Source: a virus. Taken from it: 32,992 bases of DNA. The stretch's first letter is position 1. Every line of letters starts with the position of its first letter. Where the stretch lies: positions 1-32,992 of IMG/VR virus record IMGVR_UViG_3300005096_000523, one strand, 5' to 3'. Position numbers and translations under genes: made by a program. Shown here piece after piece: positions 19,545-28,321 of this stretch. Under the pieces are notes generated by a model. It saw only the letters and a list, made by a program, of their open reading frames with translations, had not been told where the DNA came from and ran no database searches.

Positions 19545-22500
19545 ATGCCCGCGAGCGCTTTTGATCTCTACGGCCGCATCGTGCTGGAGGATGCGTTCTC
19601 TGCCATTCTGAACCGGCTCCAGCAGAAGGCTCGCGATGCCGGGGATGAGCTGGACGACGCCTTCGATCCTGACGTGACGACGGCGCGGCAGCGTATGCGG
19701 CAGATCGAACGGGAATTGAACCGGCTCAAGGCCAAGGCGCGGCAGACCGAGCTGACCGTGGGCGAAGTGGAGCGGATGCGCACCCTCGGCGCCGAGCTGA
19801 AGCGGATCAGGGGCGGGTTGGACGAGGTCGGCACGGCGGCTTTCAGCGCTCTGTCCGGCATGAGGGGGCTGGCGGCGGTGACCCTGTCGCTCGCAGGCTC
19901 CTTTAGCCTGTTGCAGATCGGCCGCGTCGTCGTGGATCTGACGGCGTTGGGGGCGCAGTCCCGAGTGGTGGCCAGGGCGTACGAGAATCTGGCCGACTCC
20001 GTGGGCATCGCCTCCGATCAATTGCTGGGGGACCTGCGGCGCGCCGCCCGCGGCGCTGCGATGCAGGCGGAGCTGATGGTCACCGCCAATCGGGCCATGC
20101 TGGCCAGCGGACATTTCCTGGCCTCCCGGCTCCCGCAGCTGTTCGAGATCGCCCGCGCCGCCAGCCTGGCCACGGGTGAAGACATCGGGTATGTGTTCAA
20201 GACGCTGATCAAGGGGATCGTGAAGGCGTCGCCACTGTTGATCGATAACGCCGATATCTACATCAAGATCGGCGATGCCGTGGAGCGGTGGGCGGAGCGC
20301 CAGGGCAAGACGGTGGACCAGCTGACCCTGCTGGAGCAGCGGATGGCGATCGCCAACGCCGTGATCCAGCAGGGCACCCGGTTCATCACGCAGCTCGGCC
20401 TCGCCTCCGAGACCAGTGCCGACAAGATGCAGTCTCTGCCCGTCGCCATCGAGGACTTACGGTCCTCCATCGGCGAGCTCCTGGTGGTTGCGCAGGTCCC
20501 CAGGGTCGTAGGAGAGGCGGCCGATAGGTTGGAGGCCTCGGCCACGACGATGCGGTACATGGCCGATATCGTTGAGGAACTGGGGGAGAGGTTCTCGGGG
20601 ATCGGGATCCCCAGGGAGGTCGTGGAGAGTGTAAAGGCCCTGAACGACTGGCTTGATCGGATCGAGGTCCCCGAGGGGATCGTGAAGACCGCCGATGTCC
20701 TGGACGATCTGAGCAGAGGTGTCCTCGGGCTGCTCGTCCCCATCGTCAACCTGACGACCGGCCAGAGGCTCCTGGGAGATGCCGCCAAGGCTGCGGCCGA
20801 GTGGCTGGATAAGGAGGCGGAGGCCACCGACTCCTGGGTCGAGCAGGTGCGCCGGGGCTCCGGTTGGGTCGCCGAACAGGTCCAGGCTTATCAGGAACGA
20901 CAGAGGCTATTGCAGGAGTTCAACTCGGCGTTGGCCGAGACCAGGCGGCAGGCCATCGGCGTGGACGCTTTGAACAAGCAGCTTGCCGACCTGGCCGCCC
21001 GGATCGATGTGCTGGCCTCCGGCGTTCCGGCGCTGCCGGATATCGGGACCAGCCTGCTGGCGTTCGATCCGCAGGCCGTGCGGCAGTACCTGGCCGAGCT
21101 GGCACGCGTGCGGCCGGAGCTGCAGGCGATCATCGACGAGGCGCTGGAGCACGTGGACGCGGCCGAGCGGGCGCAGCAGGCGATGGCGCAGTACGCGCTG
21201 AGCATCCGGGACGACGGCGAGGCGCTGCAGTATCTGGCGCGATCGTTGCTCGGGCCGAAGGCGGGTGTGGTTGACCTGGTCAAGCGCTTCGATGAGCTGC
21301 CGCCGGCGGTTCAGGCGGCGATCCGGGTGTTGGGCGGCTTTTCGGCCGCGCTGGACGAGATCGAGAGGAAGTCCGGGCGGCCCATCACGCTGGACGTGCG
21401 GGTTCAGGGGTTTGAGCGCTCGGTAGCCGACGTAGAGCGCCTGGCCACCCGGCTGGCGCAGGTGACGGACCTGGACACCGCCCGCCGGTTCTATCAGCGA
21501 TACACGACCGAGTATCGGCGCTTCTGGCAGTCGCTGGGGGACATGACCGAGTGGGAGGCCCAGGCGCTGGAGCGGATCATGACCGGCCGCCTGGAGAAGA
21601 TCATCGGCGCGCTGGAGCAGGCCAACCGCCAGCAGGAGCGGCTGATGCAGGAGCACGCCCGCGGCATGTTCCGATCCGCCAGCGAGCTGCGCAGCGCGAT
21701 TGAGGGTGCCCTGCGCGTGGGCGTCGACGTGACCCGCGAGGACGTGCTGGCCGCGATGGCGGGCACATACGAGGACAAGGCGTTGGAGGCTGCCCGCCGG
21801 CTGAACGCCATCGCCGAGCGCGGGTTCGCCGAACTGAAGGCGCATCCCGACTGGGCTGCTGCATTGAAGATCCCGCCGGAGGTCCTGAGCGGCTCCGAGG
21901 AGCAATTGAAGGCCTGGGCAGCCCAGACGTCGAAGGACGTACAGGACCTGGCCCGGCCGGACCTGATCGACTGGGATGCCTTCCTGGAGAACTTCCGGCG
22001 GCTTCAGGAGCGGGCGGCGGCGAGGGAGCTGACCATTGACATCGCCGTGGAGAAGCTGAAGGCCGCCGGCATGCTGGAGGGCTCGGAGGAGCAGGTGCGC
22101 AAGCGGGTGGCGGAGGCGCTGGGGATCGCCGAACCGACGATGACGATCGAGGCGCTATTCGAGACGACGCCGACGGCCAGGGAGGAGCTTCTGGCCCAGC
22201 TTCTGCAGGGCCAGGATGCGCTGCCGGTGCCCGTATCGCTGCAGCCGGCGGGGCAGCCTGCGCTGGTCACGCCCGAGGGGGCGCGCCTGGAGGCTGGGGT
22301 GCCTGCTGAGGCAGCGGCGCCCATGCAGCTGGCGCCGCCGCAGATCACGGTGGCCGGCGGGGGGGATCTGTCCGATGTGGGGGCCGACGCGGCGACGCTG
22401 ATGATCAGCAGCTTCGAGATGACGGTCGGCCAGGCAGATGTGGCCGGCAAAACGCTGGCGATCTGGCGGGATGGCTTCCAGGCACACCTGGAGGAGTTCG

Positions 22501-22661
22501 GGCAGATCGGCAGCCGGATCGGGGACGTGTTCGGTGACGCCTTCGTGGAGGCCGTGGAGGAGGCCGTCGGCGATGTGCGGCGGACGCTGGCGCATCTGCT
22601 GGCGCCGGAGGTGGCGGGCATCTTACAGCAGCGGGCGGCTGGTAGGAGCGCGTTGCCATGA
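19545..22661 (+). CDS. Tail tape measure protein
   Basis: 1038 residues, among the longest genes in the window. It starts with ATG 19545 right after the chaperone pair. Long coiled-coil stretches (ARQRMRQIERELNRLKAKARQ, VERMRTLGAELKRIRGGL), a hydrophobic part near residues 100-130 (LAAVTLSLAGSFSLLQIGRVV) and a conserved-looking region (GYVFKTLIKGIVKASPLLIDNA) are typical of phage tape measures. The protein sets the tail length and later passes through the membrane during DNA entry. With roughly 1.5 angstrom per residue (general rule), the tail would be about 150 nm long, which supports a long, flexible siphovirus tail. No peptidase or lysozyme domain was recognised. Confidence 0.9.
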   Translation: MPASAFDLYGRIVLEDAFSAILNRLQQKARDAGDELDDAFDPDVTTARQRMRQIERELNRLKAKARQTELTVGEVERMRTLGAELKRIRGGLDEVGTAAFSALSGMRGLAAVTLSLAGSFSLLQIGRVVVDLTALGAQSRVVARAYENLADSVGIASDQLLGDLRRAARGAAMQAELMVTANRAMLASGHFLASRLPQLFEIARAASLATGEDIGYVFKTLIKGIVKASPLLIDNADIYIKIGDAVERWAERQGKTVDQLTLLEQRMAIANAVIQQGTRFITQLGLASETSADKMQSLPVAIEDLRSSIGELLVVAQVPRVVGEAADRLEASATTMRYMADIVEELGERFSGIGIPREVVESVKALNDWLDRIEVPEGIVKTADVLDDLSRGVLGLLVPIVNLTTGQRLLGDAAKAAAEWLDKEAEATDSWVEQVRRGSGWVAEQVQAYQERQRLLQEFNSALAETRRQAIGVDALNKQLADLAARIDVLASGVPALPDIGTSLLAFDPQAVRQYLAELARVRPELQAIIDEALEHVDAAERAQQAMAQYALSIRDDGEALQYLARSLLGPKAGVVDLVKRFDELPPAVQAAIRVLGGFSAALDEIERKSGRPITLDVRVQGFERSVADVERLATRLAQVTDLDTARRFYQRYTTEYRRFWQSLGDMTEWEAQALERIMTGRLEKIIGALEQANRQQERLMQEHARGMFRSASELRSAIEGALRVGVDVTREDVLAAMAGTYEDKALEAARRLNAIAERGFAELKAHPDWAAALKIPPEVLSGSEEQLKAWAAQTSKDVQDLARPDLIDWDAFLENFRRLQERAAARELTIDIAVEKLKAAGMLEGSEEQVRKRVAEALGIAEPTMTIEALFETTPTAREELLAQLLQGQDALPVPVSLQPAGQPALVTPEGARLEAGVPAEAAAPMQLAPPQITVAGGGDLSDVGADAATLMISSFEMTVGQADVAGKTLAIWRDGFQAHLEEFGQIGSRIGDVFGDAFVEAVEEAVGDVRRTLAHLLAPEVAGILQQRAAGRSALP

Positions 22662-23008
22662 GCGTGAACATGACCTGGGGCGGCAACCCCATGCCGCTGC
22701 CGGACATCGACAAGATCCAGGTGGAAGATGTGCCGATCGGCGTGACCCGGCGCATGGCGCTAGGCACGCTGCGGTCGGACGTCGTGGCGGTGAAGGCCCG
22801 GATTACCGTCACCTGGTCCTATTGCACCGCCGCCGAGCGGGCGACGCTGAAGGGTGAGTACGACGCCTTATCCGAGGCGACGCTGGCGCTGCCCGACGGC
22901 CAGTCATACACGGTGGTGGCCGTGGGCAATTCATGGCGTGAGCAGCAGTTCTACGAGCGCGGCGACGTACCCCGGTACACGATCACCGTCACGTTCGAGG
23001 AGGTGTGA
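22658..23008 (+). CDS. Small minor tail / distal tail-like protein
   Basis: 116 residues, its ATG overlapping the tape measure stop (ATGA). Strands at VVAVKARITVTWSYCTA and SYTVVAVGNSWREQQFYERGDVPRYTITVTFEEV surround one helix (AAERATLKGEYDALS), a pattern like the N-terminal domain of distal tail proteins that close the tube and attach the tip. The position between tape measure and hub gene fits. No enzymatic motif. The stop overlaps the next start (TGATG). Confidence 0.6.
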   Translation: MSVNMTWGGNPMPLPDIDKIQVEDVPIGVTRRMALGTLRSDVVAVKARITVTWSYCTAAERATLKGEYDALSEATLALPDGQSYTVVAVGNSWREQQFYERGDVPRYTITVTFEEV

Positions 23009-24504
23009 TGCAGTCGGTCTCGGCCGAGTTCACGACGCACACGAGCCAGACGGTGCGCAGGCCGGTGGCTAAGGTGGAGGTGTGCTGGGACGGCTCCACC
23101 TGGACCGATGAGACGCCGTACCTGATCCGGCATTCCGGGGAGCTGGCGCTGAACCGGCCCGGCGAGGACCTAGTGCCCGCCGGGGACGTGGGGCGGTGCA
23201 CGGTCGAGCTGCACAACGCCGACGGGCGCTTCTCCTGGAAGCGCACCGATGGGCCGCTTTATGCACACATCGGCGGGGGCGCCGGGCTGACCGGCAAGCA
23301 GGTGCGGGTGTGGCAGGGCTTCCAGCTATCGGGAGGGGCCGAGTATGTGCGCATCTTCACCGGCGTGATCTATCGCTGGGACGAGGATTCAACGCAGCGC
23401 CTGGTGCGGCTGTACCTGCGGGATGTGGGGTTCGCCTACCTGCAGCACAAGGCCTCGACGGCGCTGTATACGAACATCCGGGTGGACCAATGGATCGATA
23501 TCCTGGCCGACCTGGCGGGGATATCGGCCGGCGATCGGGTCTTCGACGTGTCGCATTTCCGCATCCCGTACGCCTGGCTGGACGACGAGTCGATCCTGGA
23601 GGACATGTGGGCGGCCGCCCAGGCAGACGGCGGCCGCATTTACTTCGACCACTCGGGCAGGCTCCGCTTCGAGTCGGTGACGCATTGGCTGACGGGGCCG
23701 CACACGACGAGCCAGTGGACGTTCGGCGGGGCCGGCGCGGACAACTACGAGACGCCGCTGCCGGAGTTCTCGCCCGACGACCTGGCCACGGAGATCGTGG
23801 TGGAGCTGCAGGGGCGGGTGGCCCGGGAGGAGACGGTGGTCTATTCCCTGGACGTGGTGAAGACGTGCCCACCCGGCGAGACGATGGAGTTCGACTGTCG
23901 CCTGAGCCAGCCGGCCAGCCTGATCTGGACGCCTCAGAAGGACACGGACTACCAGGCGATCGGCCCGGGTGGCCAGGATCTGAACGATGACGTGAGCTTC
24001 ACCGTGACCAAGTACGCCCAGCGGGTGCACGTGCAGATGACGAACGGCCACGCCGTGCTGCCCGCCAGCCTGATCTTCTTCCAGCTCCGTGGTATCCCAC
24101 TGGTGGGCGGGCCGACGCAGCAGGTGGTCAGGGACGTGGCCTCACCGCCCGTCGACTTTGAGCGAGTGCGGTCGGTGCGGGCGAACCAGTATGTGCAGCT
24201 GATCTCCCAGGGTGAGGCGCTGGCGGGCTTTCTGCGGGATCGGCACAAGCAGCTGCTGCCGGTGTGGACGATCCATGGCGTGCCCGGCGTGCCCCAGCTC
24301 GAGCTGGGCGACCGGGTGACGTTTCGGGATCCGGCGGCGGTGTCGGGCAGCCGTGAGGGATTCGTGATCCGCATCGCCTGGGAGTTCGCCCACGCGTTCA
24401 CCCAGAGCATCGACATCTTGGACGCCGAGAACCTGTACCCGTACGGCGACTACTTCGTGATCGGCCAGACGGCGCTGGGGGCCAACGGGAGGGCCTGGCA
24501 TTGA
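23008..24504 (+). CDS. Tail hub / tail-tip protein (gp27-like)
   Basis: 498 residues from ATG 23008, with GAGGAGG at 22997-23003. The N-terminal half has strands and loops seen in phage hub proteins (VEVCWDGSTWTDET, GRCTVELHNADGRFSW, RIFTGVIYRWDED), followed by a helix-rich insertion (WIDILADLAGI) and a late domain with LELGDRVTFRDP near the C-terminus, typical of the domain that follows the hub barrel. Hubs form a trimeric cap under the tail tube and hold fibres. The gene order (tape measure, distal tail, hub, fibres) supports the call. GTG 23005 is an alternative start one codon earlier. Confidence 0.68.
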   Translation: MQSVSAEFTTHTSQTVRRPVAKVEVCWDGSTWTDETPYLIRHSGELALNRPGEDLVPAGDVGRCTVELHNADGRFSWKRTDGPLYAHIGGGAGLTGKQVRVWQGFQLSGGAEYVRIFTGVIYRWDEDSTQRLVRLYLRDVGFAYLQHKASTALYTNIRVDQWIDILADLAGISAGDRVFDVSHFRIPYAWLDDESILEDMWAAAQADGGRIYFDHSGRLRFESVTHWLTGPHTTSQWTFGGAGADNYETPLPEFSPDDLATEIVVELQGRVAREETVVYSLDVVKTCPPGETMEFDCRLSQPASLIWTPQKDTDYQAIGPGGQDLNDDVSFTVTKYAQRVHVQMTNGHAVLPASLIFFQLRGIPLVGGPTQQVVRDVASPPVDFERVRSVRANQYVQLISQGEALAGFLRDRHKQLLPVWTIHGVPGVPQLELGDRVTFRDPAAVSGSREGFVIRIAWEFAHAFTQSIDILDAENLYPYGDYFVIGQTALGANGRAWH

Positions 24505-25880
24505 CCGTGCAATACTGGGAGGGCACGCCGACGTTCAGCTCCGGGCAAGTCATCTCGGCCGCCGGGCATCTGAACGCGCTGCGGCGGGCGATCCAGTACC
24601 TGTTCGGCCTGTACCAGGCGCCGGTCATGCCGTTCAGCGGGGCGTACAGGACCGGCGTGGGCTCCCGTTGGGACGGCTATATCCGTCATAAGACGAACAC
24701 GTTTCGCTACTCGCTGCGATTCTCTGCGGCCGCCGGGCATAGCTCCACGGTGACGATCACGTATGGCGGCAACACGATCTTCTCGCAGACGCTGAACGAC
24801 GGCGCAGAACAGACGTTCGGCGGCACGGTGGATCTGTCGAGCCTGGGGCTGACGGTGGGGCAGTTCTACGCCGTGGCGGTGGAGCTGACCGGCACGCAGG
24901 GGCTGCCGCCCAACTGGCCGTATCTGCAGGTGAACTACCTGGGCGAGGTGTACACGCCTTCGTATCCCACGCTGGCGGCGTTCAACGACGGGGACACGCC
25001 GTCTGCGAGCGAGTGGCAGGCGCTGAGCGATTACGCCGAGGAGCTGTATATGGTGCTGTCGCACCCGCGGGCGCCGTTCTGGGACACCTGGTCGAAGATC
25101 GCCTATCCGTACAACGGCAACGCCTGGATCGGGTTCCTGCACCGGCATGACTACGTGCTGGCCCAGATGCGGCTGCGGAAGCGCTACAAGGCGCACGGCT
25201 CCGAGGCCGGGGTCAAGTATGACTTCTACCTGAACGGCACGACCACGAGCATCTACACCATCGAGGCCGGGAATCCACCGCCGTTCGTCAACCGAACGCC
25301 CGAGAACCGCAATGACTTCGAGCACCAGGACCAATACATGCCGTACCTGGTGCAGATCGACATGAGCGGCCGTGGCCTTTCCGTGGGGGACCTGTACACA
25401 CTGTATATCCAGCTCGACCAGGGCGAGGACCCGATGGAGAAGCTGGGTAAAGGGGTGATCGATTTCGCCTATGAGGTGCCCGATGTGACGGCGGCGCCGT
25501 CCGGATGGATCGATCTGCCGGAGTGGCAGCACGGCGATTACGTGTACGGCAGCAGCACCACCAAGAGGATCCAGGACATCAAGGCCGATCTGGAATGGCT
25601 GGGGGCGCGGGCGACGTATGAGAACCTGGCCGTGAAGAGCGCCGTGGCGCCTCGTGGCTATCGGTTCGTGCGACTGCACCGCTGGCTGCACTACCTGCCG
25701 GAGGGGGATGACGAGCCCCAGCTGGGATTCTACCGTGATCGGTGGCGGGAGGTCTCGCTGCCGTCCGAGGGGGGCAGCACCTGGATGGCCTATGATCTGG
25801 ATTCGGCCGAGGGACTGTTCCCGGGCACGCGATACCGCCTGATCGGGGCGACGTGCGCGCTGGAGGACACCGATGCCTAA
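24501..25880 (+). CDS. Tail-tip / fibre protein with repeated helix-plus-strand units
   Basis: 459 residues from TTG 24501, overlapping the hub stop; GTG 24507 is an alternative start. Three segments resemble one another: WEGTPTFSSGQVISAAGHLNALRRAI, YPTLAAFNDGDTPSASEWQALSDYAEEL and LPEWQHGDYVYGSSTTKRIQDIKADL. Each is a short strand-turn plus a helix, each followed by a beta-sandwich-like block (the first with TVTITYGGNTIF and FYAVAVELTG). This repeated design suggests a tail-tip or fibre protein that may bind the cell surface. No named family is recognised and no catalytic motif is seen. It lies between the hub and a typical fibre gene. Confidence 0.62.
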   Translation: MTVQYWEGTPTFSSGQVISAAGHLNALRRAIQYLFGLYQAPVMPFSGAYRTGVGSRWDGYIRHKTNTFRYSLRFSAAAGHSSTVTITYGGNTIFSQTLNDGAEQTFGGTVDLSSLGLTVGQFYAVAVELTGTQGLPPNWPYLQVNYLGEVYTPSYPTLAAFNDGDTPSASEWQALSDYAEELYMVLSHPRAPFWDTWSKIAYPYNGNAWIGFLHRHDYVLAQMRLRKRYKAHGSEAGVKYDFYLNGTTTSIYTIEAGNPPPFVNRTPENRNDFEHQDQYMPYLVQIDMSGRGLSVGDLYTLYIQLDQGEDPMEKLGKGVIDFAYEVPDVTAAPSGWIDLPEWQHGDYVYGSSTTKRIQDIKADLEWLGARATYENLAVKSAVAPRGYRFVRLHRWLHYLPEGDDEPQLGFYRDRWREVSLPSEGGSTWMAYDLDSAEGLFPGTRYRLIGATCALEDTDA

Positions 25881-27405
25881 AGACGAGGTCCTGCGCCGCA
25901 TCGACCAGCGGGGATCCGCCGGGATCGGCGCGATCGCTAGCCCGGCCCGGCCGTCGGTGCAGGGGCTGGGCAACGCCGACATGGTGGACGGGATCGACGC
26001 TAGCCGGGTGCCGATGCCCAACGTGCTCCTGGCGCTGAACAGCCGGGCCAAGTTCCCGGCCAGCGTGATCGAGGGACTGCACGGGTTCGCCGACCAGTAC
26101 ATGGGCTCCTGGGGCCGGGTGGTGATCGGCCCCACGGTGTTCCTGCTGTCCGATCTGGCCAGCGCCGACACCGAGATCTGGGTGTCCGACAACTGGCTGG
26201 AAGAGGGCATGTATGCCTACATGTCCCTGGGCGAGGGCGTCAACGAGATCGTCCGCATCGACGACGACGGCACGGCGGATCGGGAGGGATACAGGTACAG
26301 CGTCAAGCGGGCGGCTGACGGCGGGCGCGCTTATGACTTCCCGGAGGGGACGGCGGTCATTGGTGTGGGTGCTGAGGGCGGTGGCTACATGGTGGACGTG
26401 TCCGTGGCCGATGACGGGCCGTATCGGGACATGTTCACGCGGGAGAGCGACTCGGCGACGGACGTGGTGCGCAGGCTCAGGATCGGGAATCTGAAAGGCA
26501 TCCTGGGCATTGCCGAGACGATGTTCGGGCTGGCGATCGGCGACCTGCGGGACGGCAGCCGGGAATATCTGCTGGCCAGCAAGTTCGGCATCGATTTCCA
26601 CGGCGGGAACGCGGTCGGATATGACCACGAGAGGCATCCGTGTTGGGGCATCTTCAGCCGGGACACGGCAGTCCCCGGCGTGGGGAGCTTCGCGGCCGGC
26701 GATTCGTTCTTCGGCTGGCCGGGGACGGACCAGGAGCCACGTGGAAATGTCGTCATCCAGGGCTCCGCCGGGCGTATCGTTTTCCGGGCGGGGCAAAAGG
26801 AAGTTCTGGTCATCGACGGCGAGGCGCAGACGCTGCTGGGCCTGATGTATGTGGGGACGCCGTTCGGCCCCGCCATCGTGTTCGACGGCGGCAAGCAGAT
26901 CCGAGCCCGCAATGCCGATGGGCTGGACGGCTTCGTGGTCATGGCGGGGACGAAGCGGGATCCCAATGAGCTGTATATCCAGATCGGATGGTCAGACCCG
27001 TACAGTCCCAAGATCATCCTGAGCAACGATGGCCTGTGGATCGATGTGGAGGCCTTGCGGGGGACCATCAACCTCAGCAACGTGACGATCGACCACGGCG
27101 GGCTGGTGGGGTTGGCGGATGACGATCATCCGATCTATCTGACCGTGAGCCGTCACGCGGCGCTGTCTGATCCGGCCGACCTGCATGACCCCAAGACGCA
27201 TACGCACGTGGAGGCGGACATCACCGATCTAGAGCATGATGCGGTCAAGCTGCAAGGCAGGGCGATCGGTGTGGCGGCCCCGAGCGATGGGGATGTGCTG
27301 ACGTGGAACGCCACGGCATCGCAGTGGGAGCCGCAAGCCGGAGGGGGTGGCACCGGCACGGTTCAGCCGGAGGATGTGTGGTTCTACCAGGCGATAGGAG
27401 TGTGA
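25873..27405 (+). CDS. Tail fibre protein
   Basis: 510 residues, overlapping the previous gene by eight bases. The N-terminal part is helical and glycine-rich (GLGNADMVDGIDASR), the middle is beta-rich repeats (GRIVFRAGQKEVLVIDGEAQTLLGL), and the C-terminal third has the fibre motif HGGLVGLADDDHPIYL with LHDPKTHTHVEADITDLEH. It ends with the common fibre tail APSDGDVLTWNATASQWEPQ and a Gly-rich stretch. Such proteins trimerise and bind the host receptor. Location near the end of the virion genes agrees. The stop is followed by ATG 27407 of a small beta protein. Confidence 0.78.
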   Translation: MPKDEVLRRIDQRGSAGIGAIASPARPSVQGLGNADMVDGIDASRVPMPNVLLALNSRAKFPASVIEGLHGFADQYMGSWGRVVIGPTVFLLSDLASADTEIWVSDNWLEEGMYAYMSLGEGVNEIVRIDDDGTADREGYRYSVKRAADGGRAYDFPEGTAVIGVGAEGGGYMVDVSVADDGPYRDMFTRESDSATDVVRRLRIGNLKGILGIAETMFGLAIGDLRDGSREYLLASKFGIDFHGGNAVGYDHERHPCWGIFSRDTAVPGVGSFAAGDSFFGWPGTDQEPRGNVVIQGSAGRIVFRAGQKEVLVIDGEAQTLLGLMYVGTPFGPAIVFDGGKQIRARNADGLDGFVVMAGTKRDPNELYIQIGWSDPYSPKIILSNDGLWIDVEALRGTINLSNVTIDHGGLVGLADDDHPIYLTVSRHAALSDPADLHDPKTHTHVEADITDLEHDAVKLQGRAIGVAAPSDGDVLTWNATASQWEPQAGGGGTGTVQPEDVWFYQAIGV

Positions 27406-27406
27406 G

Positions 27407-27742
27407 ATGGCGACTTCGGTGCTGATCCCTGTGGTGGTCTCGCTGGGCACCACGGACACGGCCATCCTGACCGTGCCAGCGGGCGAGACGTACAGGTTAG
27501 ATGGGATCGTCATCACGAACACGGACACATCGGCGAGGACGTTCCGGATTCACCTGTACGATGGGGGCACCGGCTCACCGGCGCAGACGAACGCTCTGTA
27601 TTACGACGTGACCATCCCGGCCAATACGACCTGGACGCTGCCGTTTGGTCCGCTGACGCTGCCGGCCGGATGGAAGCTCAGCGGGCAGGCGAGCGCGGCC
27701 GACGTGGTGAACGTGATCATCACCGGGTTCAAGCAGGCGTGA
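27407..27742 (+). CDS. Small beta-sandwich virion protein
   Basis: 111 residues starting with ATG 27407, one base after the fibre stop. Strands dominate (VLIPVVVSLGTTDTAILTVP, YRLDGIVITNTDTSARTFRIHLYDGG, WTLPFGPLTLPAGWKLSGQ, VNVIITGFKQA). This is the pattern of small phage proteins that sit on fibres or capsids; the family is not recognised more precisely. No signal peptide. It is very likely a fibre accessory or receptor-binding tip unit, given the neighbours. Confidence 0.6.
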   Translation: MATSVLIPVVVSLGTTDTAILTVPAGETYRLDGIVITNTDTSARTFRIHLYDGGTGSPAQTNALYYDVTIPANTTWTLPFGPLTLPAGWKLSGQASAADVVNVIITGFKQA

Positions 27743-27754
27743 GAAGGAGGAGAT

Positions 27755-28321
27755 ATGCCCGGTCAGTTTCCACCACCTGACATGAGTGGTGCCGATAATT
27801 TCCTGCAACTCAGCGACACACCATCTGCGTACACCGGGCAGGCCGGAAAGGCCGTGTTGGTCAACACGGCGGAGAATGGAGTGGAGTTCGGGACCGCGTC
27901 CATCGCCAAGATCGCAGCGCGCGTGTATCGCTCCACGGCGCAGTCCATCCCGAATGCAACCGAGACAGCCGTGTCGTTCGATACGGAGCGCTTCGACTAC
28001 GACAACATGTGGAGCGCGGCCAGCCCAACAAGAATCACGATCAACACGGCAGGCGTGTATGTCGTCACAGGGGCTATTCAATGGGCCACCATCTCGTCCG
28101 GGCATGCGTACGTGGCCCTTCGTGTGAACGGGACGACGTACATCGCCACACAGCGGTCTTCGGCCCCAGGCACGACGCTTCCGCTGACGATCGCAGGTAT
28201 CTGGGAGTTCTCCGTCGGAGACTACGTCGAGATGATGGTGCATCAAGCATCAGGTGCGGCGCTGAATTTGAACGCCTCTCCGGCTATGTCGCCGGAGCTA
28301 GCGGTGGTGAGGATCGCATGA
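27755..28321 (+). CDS. Fibre tip protein with C1q/TNF-like jelly-roll domain
   Basis: 188 residues; GAAGGAGGAG lies before ATG 27755. The N-terminus NFLQLSDTPSAYTGQAGKAVLVNTAENGVEF is a frequent linker of tail-fibre proteins. The remainder is a beta jelly roll (VYRSTAQSIPNATETAVSFDTERFDYD, ITINTAGVYVVTGAIQWA, AYVALRVNGTTYIATQ, WEFSVGDYVEMMVHQASG), the C1q/TNF-like fold used as trimeric receptor-binding heads. It is the last virion gene of the run; the stop overlaps the next gene's ATG (28318-28321). Confidence 0.7.
   Translation: MPGQFPPPDMSGADNFLQLSDTPSAYTGQAGKAVLVNTAENGVEFGTASIAKIAARVYRSTAQSIPNATETAVSFDTERFDYDNMWSAASPTRITINTAGVYVVTGAIQWATISSGHAYVALRVNGTTYIATQRSSAPGTTLPLTIAGIWEFSVGDYVEMMVHQASGAALNLNASPAMSPELAVVRIA

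Noticed and set aside
24450-26210. 586-codon minus-strand open frame opposite the tail tip and fibre genes
   Set aside because: Same antisense artefact of GC-rich coding DNA; no ribosome site or domain pattern.
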